64,000 nt of DNA from assembly GCA_035712365.1 (NCBI GenBank), contig DASTAW010000039.1, positions 1-64,000 of the forward strand. The letters run 5' to 3'. This document shows, one piece after another, positions 33,994 to 43,371 of this stretch. The notes beneath the pieces were generated by a model that ran no database searches, was not told where the DNA came from, and was given only the letters and a program-made list of their open reading frames with translations. Position 1 is the first letter of the stretch, and the number at the start of each line of letters is the position of its first letter. Source of the stretch: Terriglobia bacterium (GTDB lineage: Bacteria; Acidobacteriota; Terriglobia; UBA7540). Made by a program: the position numbers and the translations under genes.

Positions 33994-35103
33994 ATGATGA
34001 ACTCGAGCGGATTCCAACACCCCTACGCGGCAAGGCAGCAGCGCCTGAGGGCCCAATTCGGACGCAAAAAGCTTGCCGGGCTGCTGGTCACAAGCCTGCC
34101 GAACATTTATTACCTCACGGGTTTCCGGGGCAGCGCCGGACTGGCGCTGGTGGGGTCGTCGGAGAGCGTCCTGTGGGTTGACCCGCGCTATACGCTTCAG
34201 GCCGCCGAGCAGGCAGTGGGAGTCGAAGTTGCCGAAGCGCGGCGCGGCCTTCTGAAGGAGGCTGCCGGTTGGATCCGTAAAAAACGCCTGGGGCGTGTGG
34301 GCTATGATGATGCGGCTTTCACCTGCCGCGAGTTCTCGAGCCTCACGCGTGCTGCCGGCGGCGGGCGGCGATGGGTTCCGGCGGGGGGGATGGTTGAAGA
34401 CCTGCGGATCACGAAAGACCCGGGCGAGTCTGATTGGATTCGGAAAGCCGGGAAGCTGACAGCCGGAGTTTTCGAGGAGATCAGGGACAGGATTCGCCCA
34501 GGAGTGAGCGAAAATGGGCTGGCAGCGGAGATTGAGTACCGAATGAAGCGGAAAGGGGCCGAAGGTGCGGCATTTGAAACCATCGTGGCTTCCGGTGAGC
34601 GGAGCGCCTGGCCGCACGCCAGGCCGTCAGCCAAGTTGTTGAAGAAAAACGATTTGATTATCATTGATATGGGTGCTACACTGGGCGGATACGCAGCCGA
34701 TATGACGCGTACCCTTTATCTGGGCAAACCGTCAGCTCGGATTCGGACGCTCTACAACAAGGTTCGAGAAGCTCAGGAACGCGCCACTGAGGCTGCCCGA
34801 GCGGGAAGGTTGACGGGCGAGGTTGACGCGACGGCCCGAAAGGTCCTGGAAAGGGCGAATCTGGAGCGGTATTTTACGCACAGCACCGGGCACGGCGTGG
34901 GGCTCGAGATCCACGAAATGCCCCGCGTAAGCCGCGGCGATAAACGGCGGCTTGGTTCGGGGTATGTTATAACGATAGAGCCGGGCGTCTATTTTGAAGG
35001 CTTAGGAGGAGTCCGGATTGAGGACACGGTCCTGCTGACCGAAGGGAAGCCGGAGGTGTTGACTCCGGCCGCCAAGGACGATTGGTTTACAGGTCAGGAT
35101 TGA
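33994..35103 (+). CDS. Xaa-Pro peptidase (M24 family, creatinase/prolidase fold)
   Basis: 369 residues. The N-terminal creatinase-like domain ([20 protein letters not shown]) is followed by the pita-bread M24 domain. Metal ligands are present: Asp in [19 protein letters not shown], His in [14 protein letters not shown], Glu in [14 protein letters not shown] and VRIEDTVLL. It cleaves X-Pro bonds in the cytoplasm. In many bacteria a pepP-like gene precedes accB-accC, as here. It starts with two consecutive ATG codons; the TTG-poor leader has no strong ribosome-binding site. Confidence 0.9.
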   Translation: MMNSSGFQHPYAARQQRLRAQFGRKKLAGLLVTSLPNIYYLTGFRGSAGLALVGSSESVLWVDPRYTLQAAEQAVGVEVAEARRGLLKEAAGWIRKKRLGRVGYDDAAFTCREFSSLTRAAGGGRRWVPAGGMVEDLRITKDPGESDWIRKAGKLTAGVFEEIRDRIRPGVSENGLAAEIEYRMKRKGAEGAAFETIVASGERSAWPHARPSAKLLKKNDLIIIDMGATLGGYAADMTRTLYLGKPSARIRTLYNKVREAQERATEAARAGRLTGEVDATARKVLERANLERYFTHSTGHGVGLEIHEMPRVSRGDKRRLGSGYVITIEPGVYFEGLGGVRIEDTVLLTEGKPEVLTPAAKDDWFTGQD

Positions 35104-35117
35104 GAGCAGGGAGGAAC

Positions 35118-35660
35118 ATGCCTGTCAAGAAGACATCCCGATCCGCAGAAGCAGACAGCGACCGAAGCTGGGAACTTGAAGAAATCCAGCAGTTGATCGA
35201 CCTGCTGATCAAGCGGGAAGTCGCCGAGTTTGAATTGGAAAAAAACGGCATGCGGATCCGCATTTTGCGGCAGGCGTCTCCCGGGACAGCACCGGCCTCT
35301 CCGGTGAATTCGAGTGGCGATTCCGCGCCGCAACCGGCGGACCCTGTTGCCACACCGGCGCCCGCCCCGTCCGCGGAGTCCACGGCGCCGGAGTCGCAAC
35401 CGGAAGCGCCCTCGGAAAATGCGCAAGTGCTGAAGTCGCCCATGGTGGGGACGTTTTTTGCTTCGCCTTCGCCGGACGCCCCTCCGTTTGTAGCAGTGGG
35501 TGAACGTGTCAGCGTGGGGCAGGTCCTTTGCATTGTTGAAGCCATGAAATTGATGAATGAGATCGAGTCGGAATTCGCCGGCGAGATTGTCCGCGTTCAC
35601 GTTGAGAACGGCCAGCCGGTGGAATACGGACAGCCCCTCTTTACCATTAAGCCCTTTTAA
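35118..35660 (+). CDS. accB: Biotin carboxyl carrier protein of acetyl-CoA carboxylase
   Basis: 180 residues. The N-terminal helical part ([20 protein letters not shown]) is the AccB multimerisation region. A Pro/Ala/Ser linker follows, then the biotinyl domain from [16 protein letters not shown] with the biotin-accepting Lys in [12 protein letters not shown]. It carries CO2 for malonyl-CoA synthesis. ATG 35118 follows GGGAGGAAC; the frame upstream overlaps the peptidase gene. It is followed by accC after 67 bases. Confidence 0.95.
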   Translation: MPVKKTSRSAEADSDRSWELEEIQQLIDLLIKREVAEFELEKNGMRIRILRQASPGTAPASPVNSSGDSAPQPADPVATPAPAPSAESTAPESQPEAPSENAQVLKSPMVGTFFASPSPDAPPFVAVGERVSVGQVLCIVEAMKLMNEIESEFAGEIVRVHVENGQPVEYGQPLFTIKPF

Positions 35661-35727
35661 GAGCAATGTTTCAGCGCGACGACGGGGGCCGCCAGGTGGC
35701 CCGGGGCCCTACCGGCCAGCGTGACGC

Positions 35728-37077
35728 ATGTTTGGAAAAATTCTGATCGCCAATCGGGGGGAAATTGCGCTGCGGGTGATCTGCGCCTGCAAGGAACTGG
35801 GCATCCCCACCGTTGCCGTTTACTCAGAGGCCGACCGCTATTCGCTCCACGTGCGGTTCGCGGACGAGGCGGTATGCATCGGTCCGGCAAGAAGCTCGGA
35901 AAGTTACCTCAATGTAGCGGCCATCATCTCAGCGGCTGAAATCACAGGCGCTGACGCCATTCATCCCGGGTATGGGTTCCTTGCTGAAAATCCCAAATTC
36001 GCCGAGGTCTGCGAGACCTGCAAGCTGACCTTTATCGGCCCCCCGCCACAAGCGATCCACCTGATGGGCGACAAAAACCTGGCGCGAAAGCGCATGGCCG
36101 AGCTCGGACTGCCGGTGCTTCCCGGGACGGGAGTTGTGGCCTCTGAGGAAGAAGCTCTGAAGGCCGCTGATGAGATCGGATATCCTGTGATGGTGAAGGC
36201 GGCAGCCGGCGGCGGCGGCAAAGGAATGCGGATTGTGAACGCCGCCGAGGACCTGCCGAAACTGCTCCAGACGGCGCAAAACGAGGCCGAAGCGTCCTTC
36301 GGTTCTTCGGATGTTTACCTTGAAAAGTACATTTCATCGCCGCGGCATATCGAATTCCAAATAATGGCGGACACCCATGGGAAGGTCGTCCATCTTGGCG
36401 AGCGCGAGTGCACCATCCAGCGGCGCCATCAAAAGGTGCTGGAAGAGTCGCCTTCAACTCAGATCGATGCTGAGACACGACGGCAGATGGGCTGCAAAGT
36501 CATCCGCGCGCTGAAAGAAGTTGGCTATACGAACGCCGGGACGGTGGAGTTCCTGATGGACGGGAAACGAAACCTCTACTTCCTGGAGATGAATACCAGA
36601 ATCCAGGTGGAACATGCTGTGACTGAGATGGTGACGGGCCTGGACCTGGTGAAGATGCAAATCCAGGTGGCCGCGGGCCTTCCGCTGCCCGTAGAAGGGG
36701 ACACGGTGGGGCTTCGCGGCCACGCGATTGAGTGCCGGATCTGCGCGGAAGACCCTGAGACATTCGCGCCCTCGGCCGGGAAAATCACCGGATTTCATGT
36801 GCCCGGAGGCACCGGTGTCCGGGTTGACACGGCTGCCTACGCCGAGTCGATCATTCCGCCGTACTACGATTCGCTGATTGCCAAGGTTGTGGTCCACGGG
36901 AAAGATCGTTCAGAGGCCATACAGAGAATGGTGCGGGCACTTGAGATGTTTATCATCGAAGGAATTTCCACTTCTATTCCAATGCAGGAAAAGATCCTTG
37001 CCGATGCCGACTTTCGCGCCGGCAGATTTGACACGCAGTTTCTGAATCGCTTCAGCCGCAATGGCGCCGGCAAGTGA
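35728..37077 (+). CDS. accC: Acetyl-CoA carboxylase, biotin carboxylase subunit
   Basis: 449 residues, standard length. It shows the N-terminal domain [20 protein letters not shown], the ATP-grasp glycine loop [14 protein letters not shown] and [19 protein letters not shown]. The catalytic block [20 protein letters not shown] precedes the C-terminal biotin-carboxylase domain ([12 protein letters not shown]). It carboxylates biotin on AccB with ATP and bicarbonate. The carboxyltransferase genes accA and accD are not in the window. Confidence 0.95.
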   Translation: MFGKILIANRGEIALRVICACKELGIPTVAVYSEADRYSLHVRFADEAVCIGPARSSESYLNVAAIISAAEITGADAIHPGYGFLAENPKFAEVCETCKLTFIGPPPQAIHLMGDKNLARKRMAELGLPVLPGTGVVASEEEALKAADEIGYPVMVKAAAGGGGKGMRIVNAAEDLPKLLQTAQNEAEASFGSSDVYLEKYISSPRHIEFQIMADTHGKVVHLGERECTIQRRHQKVLEESPSTQIDAETRRQMGCKVIRALKEVGYTNAGTVEFLMDGKRNLYFLEMNTRIQVEHAVTEMVTGLDLVKMQIQVAAGLPLPVEGDTVGLRGHAIECRICAEDPETFAPSAGKITGFHVPGGTGVRVDTAAYAESIIPPYYDSLIAKVVVHGKDRSEAIQRMVRALEMFIIEGISTSIPMQEKILADADFRAGRFDTQFLNRFSRNGAGK

Positions 37078-37102
37078 TCCGGACCCGCCCCGGTCCCGAC
37101 TT

Positions 37103-37726
37103 ATGGACTTTCGACTTCCTCGCCTCTATGCCATCATTGACCCAAGTTTTACGCGGGATTTTGACCCACTGACGGTTGCGGACGTGCTTCTCTCATCAGG
37201 CGTCCGCCTGATTCAATATCGAGGCAAACAGGATGACACACGCCGGATGTTCGAGGCGTGCTGCGGCATTGCCGAACATGTGCGGCAGGCGGGAGGGACC
37301 TTCATCGTTAATGACAGGGCGGACGTGGCCCTGCTGAGCGGCGCGAGCGGGGTCCACCTGGGCCAGAACGACCTGCCGATCGAGCTGGCGCGGCGGGTCC
37401 TGACTGCGGGCCAGCGAGTGGGTCTGTCAACCCATACGCGGGCCCAGTTCGAGCAGGCGCAGGCGAGTTCGGCCGACTACATCGCTTTCGGGCCGATTTT
37501 CCCCACGGCCAGCAAGGAGCGTCCCGACCCGGTGGTGGGTCTCGAACGATTACGCGAAATGCGCAGGCTGACACGCAAGTCCCTGGTGGCGATCGGCGGA
37601 ATAACGCTTGACAACGCGGCCTCGGTCATCGAAGCTGGAGCGGATTCGGTGGCTGTGGTCCGTGACCTGCTGGCGGCGGAGGACATCGGGGCGCAAGCAC
37701 GAAAGTTCCTGCAAGCGCTCCGCTGA
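37103..37726 (+). CDS. thiE: Thiamine phosphate synthase
   Basis: About 208 residues forming a TIM barrel: LPRLYAIIDPS, VRLIQYRGKQ, FIVNDRADVALLSGASGVHL, GLSTHTRAQFEQA, DYIAFGPIFPTASKERPDPV and VAIGGITLDNAASVIEAGAD. These are the ThiE substrate-binding loops. It couples HMP pyrophosphate with the thiazole phosphate. ATG 37061, inside accC, is also possible, but the barrel begins right after 37103. No TPP riboswitch is seen; other thi genes are absent. Confidence 0.85.
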   Translation: MDFRLPRLYAIIDPSFTRDFDPLTVADVLLSSGVRLIQYRGKQDDTRRMFEACCGIAEHVRQAGGTFIVNDRADVALLSGASGVHLGQNDLPIELARRVLTAGQRVGLSTHTRAQFEQAQASSADYIAFGPIFPTASKERPDPVVGLERLREMRRLTRKSLVAIGGITLDNAASVIEAGADSVAVVRDLLAAEDIGAQARKFLQALR

Positions 37727-37795
37727 CGTGCGCCTTGCAGGGCTGATGTTATCATCTCAGGGAAGGTCACCTCTTAAATTTCAGGAAGCGCCAAC

Positions 37796-39256
37796 ATGGC
37801 TGCGACGGTGGTGAACAATTCCGCCACAGGGCCAGGGGCTCAGTCAGCGGACCTTGTCAAAGGGCTGGGACTGCTGGATTGCACCACGATTGTGATGGGC
37901 TCGATGATCGGGTCGGGCATCTTTATCGTGGCGGCAGAAATTGCCCGCGAGGTCGGCTCGCCCGGCCTTTTCCTGATGGCGTGGGTCATCAGCGGCGTCA
38001 TGACGGTTGCAGCGGCAGTCACTTACGGCGAACTGGCTGCCATGATGCCGCAAGCCGGAGGCCAATACGTTTACCTGCGGGAGGCGTTCAGCCCGCTCTT
38101 CGGTTTTCTTTATGGCTGGACGCTCTTCCTGGTGATCCAGACCGGCACCATTGCCGCCGTTGCCGTCGCCTTCGGCAAGTTTCTGGGGTTCTTCTTCCCG
38201 TGGATATCCGAGCAGAACTACCTGCTGAACCTGGGAAGTGTCGCGATTTTCGGCCATCCGGTGGCCCTGGCCCTGTCCACCCAGCAGGGCATGGCTATCG
38301 CCGCGCTTCTGGGCCTGGGCGTTGTTAATATCTTCGGCCTCCGCACCGGCGCATGGATTCAGAATATTTTCACCGTCCTCAAAGTGGGCGCGCTGGTGGG
38401 GCTGGTGGTTGCGGGGCTATGGTGGGAAACGAGCCGAGCACGGGAAACTGTGGCACATCCCAGCTTCTGGGGAAATGCCCACTGGGATACTGCCACGCTC
38501 ACCATCCTGGCCGTTGCGCTGGTGGGGCCGCTTTTTTCCTCCGACGCGTGGAACAACGTGACCTTTACGGGCGCCGAGGTCAAGAACGCGAAACGCAATC
38601 TTCCCCTGGCGCTGTTGATTGGCACCGCCACGGTATGCATCATCTATTTCCTGACCAACGTCATTTACGTCCGAGCACTGCCGTTTGCCGCAATTCAGCA
38701 CGCTCCCGCAGACCGCGTGGCCACGGCGGTGATGGAAGCGATGGTGGGACCAAAAGGCGCAGTCCTGATGGCTGCGGCGATTGTCATCTCGACCTTTGGT
38801 TGCATGAACGGATTAAGCCTTGCCGGCGCGCGCGTCTACTACGCCATGGCCAGGGACCGGCTGTTCTTTAAGAAAGTGGGCACGGTGAATCCCAAATACC
38901 ACACGCCGGCGGTTTCGCTGATCGTGCAGGCGGTATGGGCCTCTCTGCTGACGATGAGCGGCACCTACAGCGAGTTGCTGGACTATGTGATTTTTGCCGT
39001 GCTCTTATTCTATATTTTGACTATTCTTGGTCTTTTCCGGTTGCGCAGGACGCGCCCGGACGCCCCGCGTCCCTACCGCGCCTGGGGGTACCCGGCTGTC
39101 CCGGTCCTCTACATTTTGCTCGCGTTGTTCATTGAATGGGCTTTGTTGATGAACCGGCCGGGGCGGAGCCTGGCGGGCCTGGGAATTGTGGCCGTGGGAA
39201 TTCCAATCTATTATCTTTGGAACAGGCGCGGCTTGCCGCCTGCCCGTGAGGAATAA
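37796..39256 (+). CDS. APC-family amino acid permease
   Basis: 486 residues, about 12 membrane helices. The first carries the substrate-binding GSGI element (TTIVMGSMIGSGIFIVAAEI) typical of the LAT/APC fold. Helix 6 (PLFSSDAWNNVTFTGAEVKN) also matches the family, as do VISTFGCMNGLSLAGARVYY and the charged loop RRTRPDAPRPYRAWGYPAVP. Probably an amino acid/polyamine symporter or exchanger in the inner membrane. A TG-n-TATCAT-like element (37748-37756) may be its promoter. Confidence 0.85.
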   Translation: MAATVVNNSATGPGAQSADLVKGLGLLDCTTIVMGSMIGSGIFIVAAEIAREVGSPGLFLMAWVISGVMTVAAAVTYGELAAMMPQAGGQYVYLREAFSPLFGFLYGWTLFLVIQTGTIAAVAVAFGKFLGFFFPWISEQNYLLNLGSVAIFGHPVALALSTQQGMAIAALLGLGVVNIFGLRTGAWIQNIFTVLKVGALVGLVVAGLWWETSRARETVAHPSFWGNAHWDTATLTILAVALVGPLFSSDAWNNVTFTGAEVKNAKRNLPLALLIGTATVCIIYFLTNVIYVRALPFAAIQHAPADRVATAVMEAMVGPKGAVLMAAAIVISTFGCMNGLSLAGARVYYAMARDRLFFKKVGTVNPKYHTPAVSLIVQAVWASLLTMSGTYSELLDYVIFAVLLFYILTILGLFRLRRTRPDAPRPYRAWGYPAVPVLYILLALFIEWALLMNRPGRSLAGLGIVAVGIPIYYLWNRRGLPPAREE

Positions 39257-39268
39257 CCTGGAGGCACG

Positions 39269-40753
39269 ATGTCTGATTTATGGTTGAAAAAGAGCATCGA
39301 GCAGTTGCGGGAAGAATCCGTGGATGCTGAATGCGGGCTGCGCCGCGCCCTGGGCCCCGTTGCCTTGATCTCGCTCGGCATCGGCGCGATTGTGGGAGCC
39401 GGAATCTTTGTCATCAGCGGCATCGCCGTGCAGCACACCGGGCCGGCCCTGGTGCTTTCCGTAATTCTTTCTGGCATTGGCTGCGCCTTTGCGGGACTCT
39501 GCTACTCGGAGTTCGCTTCCATGATTCCAGTTGCAGGCAGCGCCTACACCTACTCTTACGCGACGATTGGCGAGTTCCTCGCCTGGATCATCGGCTGGGA
39601 CCTGATCCTTGAATATGCGGTAGGCGCCACAACCGTATCGATTGGATGGTCCGGGTACACGCTCTCTTTTCTGCGAACACTCCACATTCCGTTCCCGGCG
39701 GCGCTGTCCGGCAGCCCCTGGACGCCGATGAAGAACGCGGACGGGACGATTGTCCATGCCTATTTCAACCTGCCGGCTTTTTTCATCGTTGCCTTCATTA
39801 CGGTGTTGCTGATCCTCGGCATCCGTGAGTCAGCCAGGTTCAACAATGTTGTCGTCATCATCAAGGTGGGAGTGCTGCTGCTTTTTATCGGAGTCTGCGC
39901 GCTCTTCATCACCAGGGCCAACTGGGTCCCCTTTCTGCCGGCGAACACGGGAACTTTTGGGGATTTCGGATGGAGCGGCGTGCTGCGCGGGGCCGGCCTT
40001 ATCTTTTTTGCCTACATCGGGTTTGACGCTGTCTCAACGGCGGCGCAGGAGGCCCGCAACCCCGAGCGCGATATGCCGATCGGCATCCTCGGCTCCCTGG
40101 CGATTTCAACGGTGCTTTACATCGGCGTTGTCCTGGTTCTGACGGGAGTCACGCCTTTTACCCGCCTGAATGTTCCAGATCCGCTTGCTATAGCGGTAGA
40201 TTCGACTCCCGCCCACTGGCTTTCGCCGATTGTCAAAGCCGGCGCCATCCTGGGGACAACGGCGGTGATCCTGGTGATGCTGCTGGGCCAGACACGCATC
40301 TTTTACACCATGTCGTTCGACGGTCTGTTGCCCAAGGCTTTCGGCACGGTCCATCCGCGCTTTCGCACTCCCTACAAGAGCACGGCGCTGGTCGGATTTC
40401 TGGTCGCTCTGGCGGGCGGGCTTATTCCGCTGCGAATTGTGGGCGAACTGGTCAGCATCGGCACCCTGCTGGCTTTCGTCATCGTTTGCGGATCTGTGCT
40501 GGTGATGCGCAGGATGCGTCCTGAAATCCGTCGTCCCTTCCGTACCCCGGCGGTGTGGTTTGTCGCACCCATGGGAATGATCGTCTGTCTGGCACAGATG
40601 GTGGGTTTGCCTCTCGACACCTGGATTCGCCTCTTCGTCTGGATGGCCATTGGTCTTGCCATTTATTTCGGGTACAGCCGCAGCCATAGTCTCCTTCGCC
40701 GCGCCGCGAAACTGCCTTCCTCAGCACCGTCTGTCACGAGAGTGGGAACCTGA
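39269..40753 (+). CDS. APC-family amino acid permease (CAT/YfnA-like)
   Basis: 494 residues, 12-13 helices. The N-terminus LWLKKSIEQLREESVDAECG, then LRRALGPVALISLGIGAIVG and AGIFVISG are typical of the cationic-amino-acid-transporter-like group. Later IFFAYIGFDAVSTAAQEARN and the long loop HPRFRTPYKSTALVGFLV agree. It is only 12 bases after the first permease with its own GGAGG site, so both are co-transcribed. The two paralogues are different enough to have different substrates. Confidence 0.9.
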   Translation: MSDLWLKKSIEQLREESVDAECGLRRALGPVALISLGIGAIVGAGIFVISGIAVQHTGPALVLSVILSGIGCAFAGLCYSEFASMIPVAGSAYTYSYATIGEFLAWIIGWDLILEYAVGATTVSIGWSGYTLSFLRTLHIPFPAALSGSPWTPMKNADGTIVHAYFNLPAFFIVAFITVLLILGIRESARFNNVVVIIKVGVLLLFIGVCALFITRANWVPFLPANTGTFGDFGWSGVLRGAGLIFFAYIGFDAVSTAAQEARNPERDMPIGILGSLAISTVLYIGVVLVLTGVTPFTRLNVPDPLAIAVDSTPAHWLSPIVKAGAILGTTAVILVMLLGQTRIFYTMSFDGLLPKAFGTVHPRFRTPYKSTALVGFLVALAGGLIPLRIVGELVSIGTLLAFVIVCGSVLVMRRMRPEIRRPFRTPAVWFVAPMGMIVCLAQMVGLPLDTWIRLFVWMAIGLAIYFGYSRSHSLLRRAAKLPSSAPSVTRVGT

Positions 40754-40875
40754 TTGGGGAGGGTTGGCTTGATTGGAACAGTGCGGCATCTTTCGCGTTC
40801 CAAGCAACCTCCGGCATTGTTCACCGCGTCGAACGGCCATCTATTTTCGCTCGCCTGATGCGCCCGGGAGGGTGA

Positions 40876-42954
40876 ATGCCAGCCTTACTCGTTGACCTGA
40901 TTCTCAGGGAATATCGCTCCCATCCGATGGCGCGGTTCACCGTCTGGCTGCTTGCCTTCGGCGCGGCCCTGTGGCTGGAGAGTATCCTCTCGGGTGGTGC
41001 TCCAGAATTACTTTGGATTATCTTCGTGATTGGGCTCGCGGTTTCCGCCTGTTACTATATCGTCCGGCTGGCGGGCGCTTTCAAACACCACATTATCTGG
41101 CATCTCCGCCGAAGGCTGGTTGTCACCTACATCTTTATTGCAGTCGTTCCTATTGTTCTGATCCTGGTCCTGGCGGGCGTGGGCGCGGTGATCGCCAACG
41201 GCCAGTTTGCCGCCTTTCTCGTAACCTTGAATGTGAACAAGCAGGTCGAGAAGATGGAGCAACTGAACCGGATTGTGGCTCACGAGGCCTACATGAGCCG
41301 CGCAAGAGCTCCGGAAGAACTGCTGGATCAGTTACAGCAGTTCTATGTGCAACAACTTTCCCAGCACTCCGCAAATTACCCCGGCCTTGAGATTGTGCTT
41401 CGCGTGGGCAATCAGCAGCGCGCGTTTGACCTCAACGGCAGTCCCGTCAGCAGGGTCCCCGCCATCCCCACGTGGCTCAAGTCGGAAGAATTTTCAGGCG
41501 TCGTTTCCGATGGCGGCAGTCTGTTTCTGCGGGCTGCCAACCAGGGCAACGTCCCCGCCGGGCCGATCACAATGGTTCTTTCAGAGCCGTTCAGCCCGGA
41601 GTTGATGGACCTGCTTGGCATGGGTATTGGGCCCGTCGGCATCATCCAGGCGAGTATAACAAGAGTGGTGTCGATGCAATCCGTTGAGCAGAGTCTGCCG
41701 GGGTCGGCTGGAGCCGTGCCGCAGGAGAAGGTGATTGCACGCTCAAGTTCCCTGCGCCTTTCGCCTCCCGCCAATTGGCTGGACACCGATGTCTTTGGGA
41801 CGTCTTCCTTGGATGTTATCCGCTGGGATGTGGCGGGGAAACAATCTGTTTCCCAGCCGGTCTTTGTGTACGTGAGTTCCAGGTTATCCATCCTCAGCCG
41901 ATATCTGCTAGCCACGCTGGGCCGATATTCTCGAATCTATCTCACCCTGTTTCTGGTGATCGCAGTGGTTTTCCTCACCATTGAACTGCTTTCACTGGTA
42001 GCCGGCATCCGCCTGGCCCGCACCATCACAGCGACGGTTGACCGTCTGTACGAGGCTACAGAACACATTCGGGCGGGCGACCTTTCTCACCGGATTAACA
42101 TGCCAGCCCAGGACCAACTCAGCTCATTGGGCGGGGCGTTCGACAATATGATGGAATCGCTCCAGGGCCTTTTGCGCCAATCGCAGGAGAAGACCCGGCT
42201 GGAACATGACATCCAGATCGCTCGCGAAATCCAGGAGCAGTTGTTTCCGAGCGGAGCGCCCAAGCTGGCCGGGCTGGAGCTTTATGGTGTCTGCCGGCCT
42301 GCCCGGGGGGTGAGTGGTGATTACTACGACTTTCTCTCCGTAGATGTTGATAAGGTTGGGATGGTGCTGGGCGACGTCAGCGGCAAGGGAATTTCGGCAG
42401 CCTTGATCATGGCGGCCATCCAGTCGCTGATTCGGACCCGCCTGTACCCGGACTCGTCAGAGGAGAAGTCTGGTTCCGACCGCTTCTCAACGGCGCATTT
42501 CTTCAGCGTATTAAACCAGCAGCTATTTGAGTATACGCCGGAGGAGAAATATGCGACCTGCTTCTATGCCTTGTATGATGCCGTCACGCGCCGGCTTGTT
42601 TATACGAATGTAGGCCATCCCGCGCCGGTGCTTCTCCGAAAGGGAGAAGTTGTCCGCCTGGACGCAGGAGGAACGCCGTTGGGCTTGATTTCGCCGATGT
42701 CCTATGGCGAGGCGAAGGTCGTTCTTGAGCCGGGAGATACTCTGGTTGCGTTTACCGACGGTTTCACCGAAAGCGTAAACAGTTTTGAAGACCAGTTTGG
42801 CGAACGTCGGCTGATTGAGGTGGTTCGGCGGGCCCAAGGGGACCCGCTGCACGCGCTCGCCGATGAAGTATACAGGAGTGTGGATGAATGGACGGGCGGA
42901 GGCGAACCCCAGGACGACATGACCCTGATCGTGGCCCGCGCGACGGCTTCGTGA
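40876..42954 (+). CDS. Membrane SpoIIE/PP2C-type serine phosphatase with HAMP domain
   Basis: 692 residues. Three N-terminal membrane helices (to ~105) are followed by an extracytoplasmic sensing region (~110-350), another helix (IYLTLFLVIAVVFLTIELLS) and a HAMP domain (TATVDRLYEATEHIRAGDLS). The C-terminal SpoIIE phosphatase spans ~450-690: ARGVSGDYYDFLS, VLGDVSGKGISAALIMA, YTNVGHPAPVLL, VAFTDGFTESVN and PQDDMTLIVARA hold the metal-binding Asp and Gly residues. RsbU-type enzymes like this dephosphorylate anti-anti-sigma factors in partner-switching stress responses. No anti-sigma partner is in the window. Confidence 0.9.
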   Translation: MPALLVDLILREYRSHPMARFTVWLLAFGAALWLESILSGGAPELLWIIFVIGLAVSACYYIVRLAGAFKHHIIWHLRRRLVVTYIFIAVVPIVLILVLAGVGAVIANGQFAAFLVTLNVNKQVEKMEQLNRIVAHEAYMSRARAPEELLDQLQQFYVQQLSQHSANYPGLEIVLRVGNQQRAFDLNGSPVSRVPAIPTWLKSEEFSGVVSDGGSLFLRAANQGNVPAGPITMVLSEPFSPELMDLLGMGIGPVGIIQASITRVVSMQSVEQSLPGSAGAVPQEKVIARSSSLRLSPPANWLDTDVFGTSSLDVIRWDVAGKQSVSQPVFVYVSSRLSILSRYLLATLGRYSRIYLTLFLVIAVVFLTIELLSLVAGIRLARTITATVDRLYEATEHIRAGDLSHRINMPAQDQLSSLGGAFDNMMESLQGLLRQSQEKTRLEHDIQIAREIQEQLFPSGAPKLAGLELYGVCRPARGVSGDYYDFLSVDVDKVGMVLGDVSGKGISAALIMAAIQSLIRTRLYPDSSEEKSGSDRFSTAHFFSVLNQQLFEYTPEEKYATCFYALYDAVTRRLVYTNVGHPAPVLLRKGEVVRLDAGGTPLGLISPMSYGEAKVVLEPGDTLVAFTDGFTESVNSFEDQFGERRLIEVVRRAQGDPLHALADEVYRSVDEWTGGGEPQDDMTLIVARATAS

Positions 42955-42972
42955 GTCCTCCTGCTGCTGTCG

Positions 42973-43371
42973 ATGCGTTCAGGGGCTCAGCCAAGTGGCG
43001 TTTCTTCCGCGCTGGTTAAAGGTTTTTTCGGCTCCAGAGGAGACTGGCGTGGCCGTGGCTTGATTTTGCATAGGGTTGAGACGGTGGGCTTGGCAATTGG
43101 AACCCTCTCAAAGGCGATGGTAGAATTCGAGTTGGGCCCGTTCTTTGGGCGGCGGCGAATGGGAAATGCGATTTCAGCTCTGATGAACCGCTTCATTGCC
43201 TGCGGCGCGGGTCGCGCGGACCTCCATGCCGCGCCAGAGGTTTCGCTGCGCGGCCCGTTGGACTGCAATCCCGTTCCAATTCAGACGATCTCCGCTGGCC
43301 ATTATCTGATCGTGATGGGCAATTTGCAAAAACCAAGGCAGCTTGCATCCCGGGCAGGCATTAAGGAATGA
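42973..43371 (+). CDS. Hypothetical protein (doubtful) overlapping nnr
   Basis: 132 codons in the gap between the phosphatase and nnr genes, ending in a four-base ATGA overlap with the nnr start. That overlap is the main argument that it is real. I see no known motif; acpS, which often precedes nnr, is not recognisable here. A TGGTAGAAT word at 43118-43126 inside it resembles an extended -10 element and could instead drive nnr. The region may be non-coding. Confidence 0.25.
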   Translation: MRSGAQPSGVSSALVKGFFGSRGDWRGRGLILHRVETVGLAIGTLSKAMVEFELGPFFGRRRMGNAISALMNRFIACGAGRADLHAAPEVSLRGPLDCNPVPIQTISAGHYLIVMGNLQKPRQLASRAGIKE

